Assembly: GCA_029961685.1 (NCBI GenBank)
Contig: JARWKL010000012.1
Coordinates: 3,697,807-3,761,806, forward strand
Length of the DNA: 64,000 nt
Direction: 5' to 3'
Origin: Aristolochia californica
Taxonomy: Eukaryota > Streptophyta > Magnoliopsida > Piperales > Aristolochiaceae
In this document: piece by piece, positions 24,720-35,660 of the stretch
Layout: each line of letters opens with the position of its first letter
How positions within the stretch are numbered: the stretch's first letter is position 1
Translations under genes and position numbers: made by a program
Notes under the pieces: generated by a model
The model's database searches: none
Told to the model about the DNA's origin: nothing
What the model saw: the letters and a program-made list of their open reading frames with translations, nothing else

Positions 24720-25559
24720 TGTCAGAGCTAGGTGATTTCGGTCAACCTAGGTTAGGTTCGGTCCACCCTGGTCCACCTCGGTTAGGTACTTGACTTTCCG
24801 CACTTAACAAACCGGTCTTTTGGGTTGTATTGGCTAGGTGTTTGACGTGGTATTAGAGCTAGGCACCACGTTCCGTGTTCGAATCCCGGGTGAAACGGTA
24901 GGGAACGGGAGCGATGGGTGTCAAAGCTAGGTGGTGTCGTCCACTTGGGTGGTTCCGTCCACCATTGACTGGTTAGGTACTTGGATTTATGCACTTAAAC
25001 AAACTGGTCTGTTGAGTGTTATTGACGAGGCGTTTGACATGGTATCAAAGCTTGGCACCACGTTCCGCGTTCGAATCTCGGTGAAGCGGTGGGAACGGGA
25101 ACGGGAACGGTGGGTGTCAGAGCTAGGTGGTTCTATCCACCTGGGTGGTTCCGTCCACCACTGATGGGTTATGTACTTGGCTTTCCGCACTTAATAGACC
25201 AGTCTATTGAGTTGTATTGGCTAGGCGTTTGACATGGTATCAGAGTTGGGCAACACGTTCCGCATTCGAATCCCGATGGAAGCGGTAGGGAACGGGAACT
25301 TATCGAATGCGTGGTCTATTAAGTGTGGAAAGCCAAGTACCTAACCCATAAGTGGTGGAGGGAACCACCTAGCTCTGACACCCAATGTTCCCGATCCTTA
25401 CCGCTTCACCCGGGATTCGAACGTAGAATGTGGTACCCAGCTCTGATACCATGTCAAACACCTAGCCAATACAACTCAACAGATAGGTTTGTTAGGTAGC
25501 AGAAAGCAACGCACTTATCCAAAGACCAGCGGTGGACGGAGCCACTGCCAACTCTGACA
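24720..25559 (+). mobile_element. TRIM/SMART-like tandem array 1
   Basis: Three plus-strand LTRs of 120-128 bp (24720-24847, 24919-25039, 25115-25234) run TGTCA...TTGACA (first ends GACG). Each is followed directly by a PBS (TGGTAT(T/C)A(G/A)AG type at 24848, 25040, 25235). Internal domains are only 65-75 bp and end in a purine tract GGGAACGGGA. At about 25300 the array flips: two minus-strand LTRs follow (to 25380, and 25452-25559) with a reverse PBS ending at 25451. No protein is coded. One LTR-internal-LTR unit is about 300 bp, among the smallest LTR elements known in plants. Confidence 0.85.
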
Positions 25560-26406
25560 TCAGGCCCCTAAGTAGGAGCATGTAGTCAATAGTTGAAATC
25601 ATTGGCAATTATGACACAATTTATATCAAGTATTAATAGTCATCAATCAACTCATTGACAATCTACTATTTGTTCAAGATTTATAGGGAAGTAGAATAAG
25701 TAGAAGAAAGAGGTATTTTGTTCCATATTTTGTGATAATTTTTATGTGACCAAAATATTCAAGAAAAGGGGAGAACAAATGATAAAGATTTAACATCTAT
25801 GAGAAAGTTTTAGCCATTGAAGATAGAAGACAAAGATTGAAGACTAGAATCCTTTTCATTGCAAGTTGAAGTTATAAACTCTAGCTTGAGGGGGAGTGTT
25901 GAAGAACACAAATGGAAAAGTCTTACATGGCTCTCACAGGAGGAGGTCTCATAGAAGAGTCTCAATAAAGGTGTTTTAGTCATGTTAGTCTTCTATTTAT
26001 GTTCAATTTTTAATTGTTCTAGGACTTATATTTTACTATTTAACTTTGGGTGTAACTAGGACATGGGTAATGTCGAATTTATGACCCCATGTTTGAAACC
26101 TCGATCAAGATGAGAGAGGGAGAAGAAAAAGAGCAAAGAGAGAGAGAGAGAGAGAGAGAACTTGAATAGAGAGGAGAGACGAGAAAAGAGAGAAAAAGAG
26201 TTTAGGCTAGAGAGAGATTCTTCACGAGTTGAAAAGTGGAGAACTTCTTGACCTGATGTAATCAAAGTACATGAAACCCTATTTATAATAAAGGAAAGTA
26301 GTAGAATCCAATTACAATTAAATTACCCTTCTCCCAATTACACCCAAACTCTAACACTAAAAGATAAGTCCTAGCTGTTACAAGGTGGCACCCACTATGA
26401 TCACGT
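25560..26406. other. Chimeric retroelement debris
   Basis: Bases 25705-25790 match the family-1 internal block (AAGAAAGAGGTATTTTGTTCC, CCAAAATATTCAAGAAAAGG). A purine tract and LTR-like sequence follow at 25885. Bases 26075-26240 are a reverse copy of the copia D/E LTR end with a GA run, and 26270-26380 is a reverse family-1 LTR piece. This mosaic suggests template switching or nested insertion and deletion. Confidence 0.6.
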
Positions 26407-27483
26407 TGTCAAACGCTTAGCCAATACTACCCAAAAGACCAATCTGTTAGGTAGTGAAAGGCCAAGTACTTAACCCAGACTACAAACTCTAACACCTACC
26501 GTTCCCGGGTTCTATACCGTTGCCCTCTAGAATTCGAACTTGAAACATGGTGCCTGACTCTGATACCATGTCAAACGCCTAGCCAATACAACTCAACAGA
26601 CCAGTCTGTTAGGTAGTGGAAAGCAACACACTTATCTAAAGGCCAACGGTGGATGAAACCACCACCAACTCTGACACCTACCGTTCCCGTTCCCTACTGC
26701 TTTCATCGGGATTCGAACATGGAACGTGTTGTCCAACTCTGATACCATGTCAAGAGGCTGGCGGAAAGCCAAGTACCTAACCCATCAGTGGTGGATGGAA
26801 CCACCTAGCTCTGACACCCACCGTTCCCGTTTCCTACCGCTTCCGTCAGGATTCGAGCGCAAAACATGGTGCCCAGCTCTAACACCATGTCAAGAGGTTG
26901 GCCAATGCAACCTAAAAGACTAGTCGTTTAAGTGCAGAAAATAAACCTAATCAAGAGAGGTGGACCGGAACCACCTCTGACACCCACCTCGCCCCTTATC
27001 TCTCCCCACGGGATTCGAAGGTGGGACGTGTCAGACTTGGCTCTGATACCATGTCAAACGCCTAGCCAATACAATCCAATAGACTGGTCTGTTAAGTGCT
27101 GAAAGCCCAGTACCTAATCCAGGTGGACCAGGGGTGGATGGAACCTAACCTAGGAGGACCGGAACCACCTAGATCTGACACCCACCGTTCCCATTCCCTA
27201 CCGCTTCTGCCGGGATTCGAACACGGAACGTGGTGCCCAGCTCTGATACCATGTCAAGAGGCTGGCTAATACAACCTAAAAGACTAGTCTTTTAAGTGCA
27301 AAAAGCCAACCTAATCAAGAGAGGTGGACCAGAACCACCTTTGACACCCACCTCGCCCCTTACAGCTCCCCGCGGGATTCGAAGGTGGCACGTGTCGGAC
27401 CTGGCTCTGATACCATGTCAAACGCCTGGCCAATACAACCCAAAAGACCGGTCTTTTGGGTTGTATTGGCTAGGCGTTTGACA
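26407..27483 (-). mobile_element. TRIM/SMART-like tandem array 2 (dimeric)
   Basis: Minus-strand LTRs lie at 26407-26494, 26569-26676, 26748-26816 (internally deleted), 26888-26982, 27052-27180, 27252-27346 and 27416 onward. Each shares its neighbour through a ~70-bp internal domain with a reverse PBS (CTCTGATACCA). Two LTR types (CAAACGCCTAGCC and CAAGAGGCTGGC starts) alternate with two internal types (CCGTTCCC-rich and CCTCGCCCC-rich). The right part therefore repeats as a dimer of about 364 bp. No protein coding is present. Confidence 0.85.
27416..27483. repeat. 68-bp near-perfect palindrome ending TRIM array 2
   Basis: Two 34-base arms meet at ACCGGT with no spacer and a single mismatch (CCTGG versus CCTAG). 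Each arm begins TGTCAAACGCCT, the LTR end. The structure is two LTR halves joined head to head. It could form a long hairpin. Confidence 0.9.
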
Positions 27484-27933
27484 CACGTTAGGTAGCATGA
27501 TGAGTCATCACTCGAGCTAGAATCCTTATCACATGAGTTGGAAGATTTGACAATCTTCTTTAATTAATGTAATCGATTTATCTTCCCTTGATTTATGTAG
27601 ATTTAGATAATCATGATTGATGTAATTAGGGATATTAGGGATCATATCTTATCTCTTAATATGTAATTGAAATAGTATAAATAGGGCTCTTGGTTGAAGG
27701 GCTCAATCAAGCTCTCCACTTCTCAACTCGTGAAGAAACTCTCCCTAGCCTAAACTCTTTTCTCTTCTCTCTTCTCTACCTGAGCACTCACTCTCTTTGC
27801 TCTTTTTCTTCTCCCTCACTCGTCCTGTTTGAGGTTTCAATCATGGGGTCCTAAATTCAACATGGTATCAAAGCATCAAATTTAGGATCCCCACGTCAGA
27901 AGAATGCTCTCAGAAGTTATGATCAAAACTACT

Positions 27934-28500
27934 TATTACAATGTAGGACCCACCACGGTTGCATGAGCTGGTGGGACCCACCATGAGGACGTGAGAAGCC
28001 AAGAGAAGTCAGCACACAAGCTGGCATGAGCTGGCACGAGTTGGCAGAATTGAAGATCTAGTGAGACCCAAAAAAGATACCATGAGCTGATATATTTGAC
28101 ACATGAGCTAGAAGATTAAGTGGGACACACAAAATATATCACACGAGGTGGCAAATCCTGCTAAGAGGTCATGTCCTTATGGAGGACTTAGAATTTAAGT
28201 CACAAGTTAAGGAAGTTAAAATTTGGGTAAGTTCTAAATTGAGTTGAATTATATTTGGAAAGTATACATAAATTATATCACTCCTCCACTATAAATAGAG
28301 GAGCTTGTATTCATAATAATATCATCAAGGCAAGGAGTTCTCTCCTCTCCCTCTCTCGTGTAGAGCTTCTTCTTCTCCTCTTCTTCTTCCTTTTCTTCTT
28401 GTTTCACCTCTACACGAGAGCACTTTCTCTCCTTCTTGGTTTTTTCCCTTCTCCCTCTCACCTTGCTCGAGATATTATTAATGGGGTCCTAAATTCTACA
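27934..28500 (+). repeat. Solo LTR in the copia E leader (567 bp)
   Basis: It is flanked by a perfect 5-bp duplication CTACT (27929-27933 and 28501-28505). The empty site is seen at 11080-11095 in the related element D leader. It starts TATTACAATGTAGG (probably mutated TG) and ends AATTCTACA, with CTATAAATAGAGG inside as the promoter-like TATA. Confidence 0.8.
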
Positions 28501-29489
28501 CTACTCATAGAAGGCTCTTTGTGAAGCAAGATTGAAGCTTGTGAGATAAGTTTTTCATTCATGTTATTATTACTTCATGCTCTTGGTTTTCGGATCTTTA
28601 GAAGATGGTTCAGAGATAATTTTATTTTTGTCTTCATCTTATGAAATTATTGAGATTTATGCATCTCATATTAGAAGAAGTTTACCAACGCAGTTTTGTT
28701 GGTTAGCAAGTTCTTGGCTGAAAATCGGTTTATGTTGAGATTTTCTACATAAAAAGTTATTATTTTGTGGAAAAAAGATTTTCTTGATGAATAATTTTTT
28801 TTAGCCTATTATGAGTGGTTTTTTATCCACTGAATTTCAGAAATCTAATTACTTAGCTTCTATACTAAACTTCTCCATTAACTGAGTGGTTTGAAGAACT
28901 CTACTCGATTTTATGATTTTTTGGAGAATTTTTTTAGAACCACGAGGTGGCCGATTGTTCTTGGAAAATAAAATATTTAATATTGTGTTTTACATAAAAA
29001 TAATCAAGCACAAAATAATAAAATAAGTGGCTGGTTGACGCCAATCCATTTGAAGAAAGATTGCTATTTTTGAAGATCTTACAATATCTTCTTGATTAGG
29101 CCTGATTTTGTTTGATTTTTGATCAATTATATCTTGCCTAATGCATGAGGAACTGAATATATACTGGTTTATCCCAAATTGGAGTCAAATATATTTTTGG
29201 AATGATCTTGGAAAGCTCTAATTTGGAATTTCTACTTTACCTTACTTGATCTCATGCTTATTGATTGAATTTTACTATTCTCTACAAGGAAGACTAGAGA
29301 ATTATTTATATAATTTTTTTTCTAGCAAGTTGACTGGCCTAAGAGGATTCCCTCCTTGCCTAAAGACTTCTTAAGCTCGGGTTCTCCTCCCATCTACCCG
29401 AGCTAGCCTTGGCTGGTCTTGAATCTTAGAGCAACTTACTTAGGCTACTTCAAATTTGAGTACATTATTACCCTTGAATTGCCTCTTAT

Positions 29490-30290
29490 GGCTGAAGAAT
29501 ACATGAGTAACAAGAATGATATTTTCAAGATTACTACCATACCCCTGTGAGGGATATCAAATTTCATGAGTTGGTCCACATCAGTTCAAGGGTTCCTTAT
29601 AACAAGGGATCTATGGTCACCTCACCAAACTTGGGCAACCCATTGATGAAGAAGATATTGCTTATGCTATGTGGTTAAAAAATGACACTTTGGTAGTTAT
29701 TTGGCTCATCAACAACATGGAAGAACCAGTTTCCAATAATGTTATTCATCTCGACACCGCCAAACAAATTTGGGAGACATGTGCTAAGTTGTACTCTCGC
29801 TCCGACAACTTACATAGGCCATATGATATTCTCCAAAGAATGTTCAACACTAAACAAGGAGAAAATATCCATGAATATTTGGCTCATTTTAGAGGCCTTC
29901 TTCAAGAATGGAAGCTAGCTCAGCCTACCTCCACCGATATCTCTATCCAAGACAAAAAGAAGGAAGCCTTAGTCACTACCATTTGCCTAGCAAACATTAA
30001 GCCATATCTCAAAGTTGCTAAAAGTCAACTCCTCAGTGCCTCTGCTATTCCTAACTTTGATGATGTATGTGCCACATTACTCTGCATTCCAAACTCTTCT
30101 TCTCCTTCTCCTACTAAATTATTATCCGCTATATACTTCAGGCATAGGGGAACATCAGCCTATTGCAGTCGAGGCCATGGAAGAAATTGTAGAGGAGGAC
30201 ATGTAAGACGTGGAAGGAATGATTTTGTTAGAACATACGACAAAGAATGCACCCAATGTGGGAAATATGGCCACACTATAGATTAATGTT
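29490..30290 (+). pseudogene. Copia gag remnant (UBN2-type) with CCHC knuckle
   Basis: The element's nucleocapsid protein. A stop interrupts the N-terminal part near 29550. The main frame (29669-30286) has AMWLKNDTLVVIWLINNMEE, AKQIWETCAKLYS and GENIHEYLAHFRGL, matching the UBN2/retrotran_gag pattern. A basic glycine-rich stretch and a knuckle CTQCGKYGHTID follow, with a stop just before the last Cys. The stops make it non-functional. Confidence 0.8.
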
Positions 30291-30419
30291 TTAAAATCCA
30301 TGACATATCAAATTGGGTTAAAGCTAACCAGGCCTCAGTAAGTGATACAAAGGAGGACCAATCTACCGCACCAATAGAAAAGAAAACCCTTACCGATGAT
30401 GAGTATGACTTATTCTAGA

Positions 30420-31557
30420 AAATGAAAACACTGATGGTCTCTCCTCAGAATTCCTCCGCTACTGCTGCTGCCACCACCGCTTCAGGTCTGTCCTCTGCCA
30501 CTTTCTCCTCTTCATCCTGGATAATTGACTCAGTGACCTTCGAGCATCTTATTGGAAACAAAAATCTAGTCCACACAGTTTCTCCTTGTCTCTCGAATAA
30601 ATTTGTTACCATAGCCAACGGCTCCCAAACTAAAGTTCTCAGGAAAAGATCAACATTTGTTACACCATCACTTCCACTCATAAATATTCTTTTTGTTCCT
30701 ATTTTTCCCTTGAATCTTTTATCTGAGTCAGCTAACACAACATTTTAATTGCTCAATTACCTTCCCACCCTCTTCTTGCGTGTTTTAGGATCTTACAATG
30801 AAGCAGGTGATTGGTGGAGGCCGTGAACAAGGGGAACTCTACTACCTGGATGTGCCTCGAATAAATGTCGTCTGAACCAAGGAAATTGTGACAAGTCTAT
30901 GACACAATTGATTGGGACATCCATCCGCACAATCTCTTCATATTCTTTTTCCTACCTTTAAAGATATGTCAAATTTAAATTGTGAAGCGTGTCAACTAAG
31001 CAAATACCAGAGGACCACATACTCACCTCATCTAGAACTTAAAAGTATTGCTCCTTTTTCTTTGATCCACACAAATGTATGGGGACCCTTGAGCGTCTCA
31101 AACATTACTCGAGTCAAGTACTTTATTACATTTATTGATGATTTTACTTGTACCACATGGCTATTTCTTTTTAAAGTGTGATATGAAATACCACCCATTT
31201 TTAAATCCTTTCATGTTATGGTTGTCACTCAAATTGGTTAGAAAATCAAAGTACTTAGGTCATTTGATAATGTCTAAGAATATAATTTCAAAGATCTTGA
31301 CAATTTTTGTCAAGAAACTGGCATTATCCATCAAGCATCCAGTGCCTACTCCCCCCCCCCCCCCCAACAAAATGGTGTAACATAACGGAAGAACTATCAC
31401 CTTCTTAAGGTAGCTCACAACTTATTGTATACCATGAAAGTCCTATACTTTATTGGACGCATGCAATCCTTATTACACGTTTTCTTATAAATAGGATACC
31501 TTCTTCCATTCTCGGTCATAAATCCCCATAATCCTTATTGTTTCCACATAGTGATCC
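30420..31557 (+). pseudogene. Copia protease and integrase remnant
   Basis: The protease region has SSWIIDSVTFEHLIGN, where the usual D-S/T-G-A motif is DSV. The pre-integrase zinc region (MGHPSAQSLHILFP ... NCEACQLSKYQR) is at 30912-31010. The core segment reads IHTNVWGPLSV, so the first catalytic Asp of the expected HTDVWGP is Asn. A 15-C run at 31351-31365 sits in the YTPQQNGVAER block. Coding resembles copia up to PHSDPF at 31557 and then breaks. Several stops and frame changes occur. Confidence 0.8.
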
Positions 31558-31563
31558 CTTTTC

Positions 31564-33374
31564 TGTTACGGTCCCAAGGGGCGTGCGGTCCTCGTGCGCT
31601 CGCGGGGACTCGAACGCGGGACGTTGCGCCTACTCTGATACCAAATGTTACCGTCCCGGATTTGGCACAAAGATTCTTCGGGAGGATCTGAGATCTGCCA
31701 CGAGTTACGGGTCTTCGAGGCATTACTGTAGGGATAGTAGGAAGACATGGGGAAGACGAAGATCAATGGAGGATGAAAGAATATGTGGGTTTTTGAGGAA
31801 AACCCTAACCTCGGTTCTCACCTCTTTACGCTAGATTTAACCTAATTCTTAATACTTCAATGCTTCCGTTTCTCATTATTCTTACCCCTTAAATAGGGTT
31901 CACCATGTTAGGGTTTACAATATATATTCTAAAAATACCCCTATAAATAAAATATTCCAAAAATACCCCTATGACCTAAAACTGAAATAAAATAAATTAA
32001 ATTAAAGAAAACAACTAAAATAATGATGTTATTGCGTGCATAACATTACACCCCCTGGAAGATGAGCTTGTCCTCAAGCTCGGAAGTAGTGTCTGCAAGC
32101 CTATGCCGATGGCGCCATCCCTACACAAGTGTCAACCGCGGTATCGGAGAGCCTCCAGCCAGAGAAAGATTTTTTTTTTCCGAGTTGACCTGGTCCGAGT
32201 TGGCCTAGGTTGAGTTGGTTCGGTTCGCCCAGTCTAACACGAGTCAGCATACTGCGTTGACTCTGATTAAATTTTCCTAACTTAGGAAAATTTAATCGGA
32301 ACCCGTCTTCTTCCTTCGGCAGCTACCAAACAATGCGGCCGGCGGATCCTTTCCTCACAGCATCGACAAAGGCGGGCAACGGACTTCTCCTTCCTCTCTC
32401 ACGACCCGACGAAGTCGCCTGATTTTTCGGTGGCAAATCGCAGCCCGTCAGGGCTTCGCCGCCTGGATAGTTTTCGAGACAGAGGGCTCTCAAAAATGTG
32501 TGAATCTTTGTTGCTAAGCCCCTTGGAACCGAGATCCCTTGCGGAAAAGTCGCCTACGACGCCGACGAAATCTCCTGCTTCGCCGGTGACGAAGAGAAGC
32601 CCATTGGGGCTTCACCGCTGGGAGCATTGCCGAGACAGAAAACCTCTGTTTCTCAGCCCCTCGGAACAGAGACCCGCAAAAATTTTGCCTACGACGCCGA
32701 CAAAATTTCCTGTTCCCCTCCGATTTCGAATTTGAGGTCACCCCCAAATCATCCAGTGTCGACGATTTGGGAATTTCGTCTGTTAGGAAATCACCTCCCC
32801 GCTGCAACTTCGGTTCGGAGAGACGCACGATGTCCATTGGGAAAGGGTGAGCTGAATACTCTTCCGTTTTTGAAAAATTGGTGTCCCCGTTGTCGAATTT
32901 TGGACGTTTGGGGAGCTTTTTCGAGACATAGGACTCTCGGATTTCATACTTCTTCTTTTGTTCGTCCGAGAGAGCTTCCGCTGCATCTTCTGTGCCACTG
33001 TCATGCTCGGAGAATTCAGGTCGTGTGAGCTATTTTGCGGCAGCGCATGGCTCTCTTGTCCAGTATTCCATGAAAATTTTGTACAATGCTCATGCTTCTC
33101 CAAATTCTTTGCATAGTTTGTTCGCGGAATTGTATACCTTCTCCATGCGAGCTTGTACCTCGAGAAATCTTCTGTTGAATCTCTCTTGACGTGCGCCAAT
33201 AAACTCCTGCAACTACCGTTCACTTTTTCTGGTTTCCGTCATGGATGAAGAATTCATCCTTGTGTTCTTGCTCTGATACCAGTTGTTACGGTCCCGGATC
33301 TAGCACAAGGATTCTTTGGGAGGATCTAGGACGTGCCATGGGTTGTGGGTCTTCCATGCAGACGTGAAGGCTGC
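31564..33374 (-). mobile_element. Minus-strand non-autonomous gypsy-like element F
   Basis: Reading minus: a truncated 5' LTR (33374-33284), PBS (33281-33270, TGGTATCAGAGC), about 1.2 kb internal, a purine tract CTTCCAGGGGG (about 32061-32051), and a 3' LTR (32050-31646). A further PBS-bearing stub (31643-31576) and an LTR tip GGGACCGTAACA (31575-31564) follow. Just before the purine tract is GAGCTTGAGGACAAGCTC, the same sequence that ends gypsy pol at 44720. The element is thus a gypsy deletion derivative. The right end is cut by the Harbinger element. Confidence 0.7.
32500..33255 (-). pseudogene. Decayed reading frame of unknown function in element F
   Basis: From MTETRKSER near the PBS, one minus frame stays coherent for about 180 codons with only three stops. 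It shows an arginine/glutamate-rich helical stretch (ARQERFNRRFLEVQARMEKV), then an acidic region (HDSGTEDAAEALSDEQKKKY) and later a basic run. Its place right after the PBS suggests a gag-like leader protein. I do not recognise a family. Confidence 0.45.
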
Positions 33375-33860
33375 CCCCTGTACGACAAATTAGCTATGGT
33401 GGTGGGAAACACAATAGCGGTAGGGTCAGGAGCTGCAACCTTTGTAGATCAGGGCGATGAGGTGATCCGTGAATCGGAACATGTCCCGATGGATGAGCCA
33501 GAGGATGTTGATATAGTTAGGGATACTCCATCACCATTATTAAGCATGGATGAGTCTCTAGGTAATCAATCTGAAAGAAGTAAACGGTCATCTTCAAGTC
33601 GTCGTAGAAAGAGAACCGAAATGCCCGATAATGACACTAGTAGAAGAATCTTTGATGCAATAGATCGAATTGCTAAGACATTTGAGAATTTCATAATGAA
33701 AGACGATATTGTAAGAGATTGGGTCAAAGCCCTCAGGGAAATCCCGGACTTGCCTACAGAATTGAAGTATCGCGCTCCTTCATGGTTGGATACACCAACT
33801 AAGAAGGTCATGTTTACAGAAATGACAGTGGAAAAGCAGGTCGAGTGGCTTAAATTTTGA
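33375..33860 (+). pseudogene. Harbinger Myb-like ORF1, C-terminal part
   Basis: This helper binds transposon ends and carries the transposase to the nucleus. The frame opens with YDKLAMVVGNTIAVGSG, a region that follows the Myb/SANT-like domain in family members. An acidic stretch, a serine/arginine-rich KRSSSSRRRKR and a helical C-terminus (RIFDAIDRIAKTFENFI, LREIPDLPTELKY) follow, with a stop at 33858. The DNA-binding N-terminal exon is missing, cut at the joint with element F. Confidence 0.7.
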
Positions 33861-34004
33861 TTTGAAAACTAATTGTAATGTGTTATAAATACACTATTTT
33901 TTTGGAATATTATTATGTAGTAGGCATGATATTTGAATTATGACGTTACAAGACTTATTAGTATGGTTTGTATTTAAATTTGATATGTTGTTGTGTTTAT
34001 ATAT

Positions 34005-34325
34005 TGCATAGATGAATATGGTGTTTTGAGTATGGATGTAGAATGTGGATGAATGTAGGATGTGATTGAATGTAGGATGCGAAAATGTGGATGAATGTAG
34101 GATGTGATTGAATGTAGGATGTAGAATGTGGATGAATGTAGGATATGATTGAATGTAGGATGTGGGAATGTGGATGAATGTAGGATGTGGAATGTGGATG
34201 AATGTAGGATGTGATTGAATGTAGGATGTGGCAATGTGGATGAATGTAGGATGTGGGAATGTGGATGAATATAGGATGTGATTGAATGTAGGATGTGGGA
34301 ATGTGGATGAATATGGTTGTTTATA
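34005..34325 (+). repeat. ~20-bp minisatellite between the Harbinger genes
   Basis: Many copies of GAATGTAGGATGTGATT and GGAATGTGGAT alternate. The reverse reading gives a histidine/serine repeat peptide that is only the repeat, not a gene. Confidence 0.9.
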
Positions 34326-34407
34326 GGTGTGATTGCAAATAGGTTATGATTGAAGATTGATGTTACTTGTGTTTATGAATTTTAGGCGATTGAATTTGTG
34401 GATTTCC

Positions 34408-35649
34408 ATGGATACTATGACAGACGATGAAAAGGTTACAATTATGGTTGCATTCACAACTTTGTTGATCGCCATGGAAAGATACTATCTGTACCATTGC
34501 AACAGACGTGTACCACGTTCTTGTGGGATGAATGATCCATTATATTTTCAAAAGGCACTAGACAAATATCCAGTTAAATTTCGGAAAGTTTACAGGATGA
34601 ACCAACTGGTATTTCACAAATTCATAGATATACTTACTAGTATAGGGTTTTTATCAGCACAAAGACCATCTCAGTTGAAGAACAACTTGCATATTTCCTC
34701 CTAACTGTTGGTCAAGGACAAGTGTATAGTGTCATAGCAAAGATGTTTGATAGATCAAACTGGACGATAAGTAAGTATTTCAACAAGGTGTTGGATGCAA
34801 TCCTCAAACTTCACTCTGATTACGTCAAACGGCCTTCGGAAAGTACACACTCGAAGATTTTAACAAATTCTATGTTTTGTCCCTACTTCAAGGTAACATC
34901 ACTTCCTATAACTAAATAATTTTAGATTAATATACAAACTTAGCAAATATTAATTGAAAATGTATAATTAGGATTGTATTGGAGCTATTGATGGAACTCA
35001 TATCAAAGCCAACATTCCACTTGAAGATCAACCAAGGTTTTGGAATAGAAAAGGTTATCTCTCACAAAATGTGATGGCAGCATGTTCATTTGATATGCAA
35101 TTCACTTATGTACTTGCTGGATGGGAGGGGTCAGCAGCCGATTCCCGTGTGCTGAAGGATGCATTGACTCGTCGAGATAAAATCTTTGTACCTGAAGGTA
35201 AGTAATATATTTTTATGCAATAATTTTTTATCTATTTTATCTTCAATTATTTTATGTGGTATATAATTTTTATTATAGGAAAATATTATCTAGTCGATGC
35301 TGGTTATGCAAATCTTCTGGGATTTTTGGCTCCATATCATGGAACCCGATATCATCTGCAAGAATTTGGAGATAATATTCCTAGAAATGAAAAAGAATTA
35401 TTCAACCGAAGACATTCATCTTTACGGAATATTATTGAGTGAACTTTTGGTGCTTTAAAAGCTCGATTTCAAATGTTAAAATGCACTCCATTTTCTTTTA
35501 AGATCCAGGTGAAAATTGTACATGCATGTTGCATATTGCACATTTATATACGTGCAGAAGATTATGATGATATATTTGAAGATGAAGATGATGATTCGGG
35601 TGGCGAGCTCGGTGGAGGAGGTGATGCGGTCCAATTAGGTGATGGTTAA
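34408..35649 (+). pseudogene. Harbinger (HARBI1-like) DDE transposase remnant
   Basis: It would cleave and integrate the element. The exons are 34408-34892, 34972-35197 and 35279-35649, with GT-AG introns 34893-34971 and 35198-35278. An upstream acceptor TTTTAG at about 34384 fits a leader exon. Catalytic residues: Asp in CIGAIDGTHI (34990), Asp in GSAADSRVL (about 35137), Glu in NIIE (35437). Two lesions: a one-base frameshift near 34665 and a TGA at 35440 right after the catalytic Glu, where relatives have Arg or Trp before TFG. The C-terminus is acidic (EDEDDDSGGELGGGG). All catalytic residues survive, so inactivation looks fairly recent. Confidence 0.85.
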
Positions 35650-35660
35650 ATAAAAACTAT

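Larger units (their letters stand above)
27614..31557 (+). mobile_element. Ty1/copia retrotransposon E, truncated
   Basis: The LTR is 27614-27862 with PBS TGGTATCAAAGC at 27863. A leader homologous to that of element D is interrupted by a solo LTR. Gag starts near 29490, then protease and integrase (integrase before RT, the copia order). Coding stops at 31557, where a minus-strand gypsy-like element begins. No RT, RNase H or 3' LTR is found. Confidence 0.8.
33375..35660 (+). mobile_element. PIF/Harbinger transposon, decayed
   Basis: It carries the two genes typical of the superfamily in the same direction: a Myb/SANT-type helper (C-terminal part) and a DDE transposase. Terminal inverted repeats were not located. 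The left end is overrun by element F. The surrounding DNA to 45.6 kb is rich in GGTTAGTC-type ends that fit Harbinger MITEs. Confidence 0.75.

Noticed and set aside
24720..25559. Cassandra-type TRIM with 5S rRNA
   Set aside because: No 5S internal promoter or 5S-like sequence was recognised in the LTRs.
24720..27483. tRNA gene cluster or SINEs
   Set aside because: The GTTCGAATCC motifs suggested tRNA, but flanking LTRs with TG...CA ends, a PBS and a purine tract fit a TRIM better, and no cloverleaf could be drawn.
32783..33223. 146-codon minus frame in element F
   Set aside because: A different minus frame over the same DNA gives the more coherent coding (33255-32500), so this one is a shadow.
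33974..34234. His/Ser/Thr-rich 86-codon minus frame
   Set aside because: It is the translation of the GAATGTAGGATG minisatellite.
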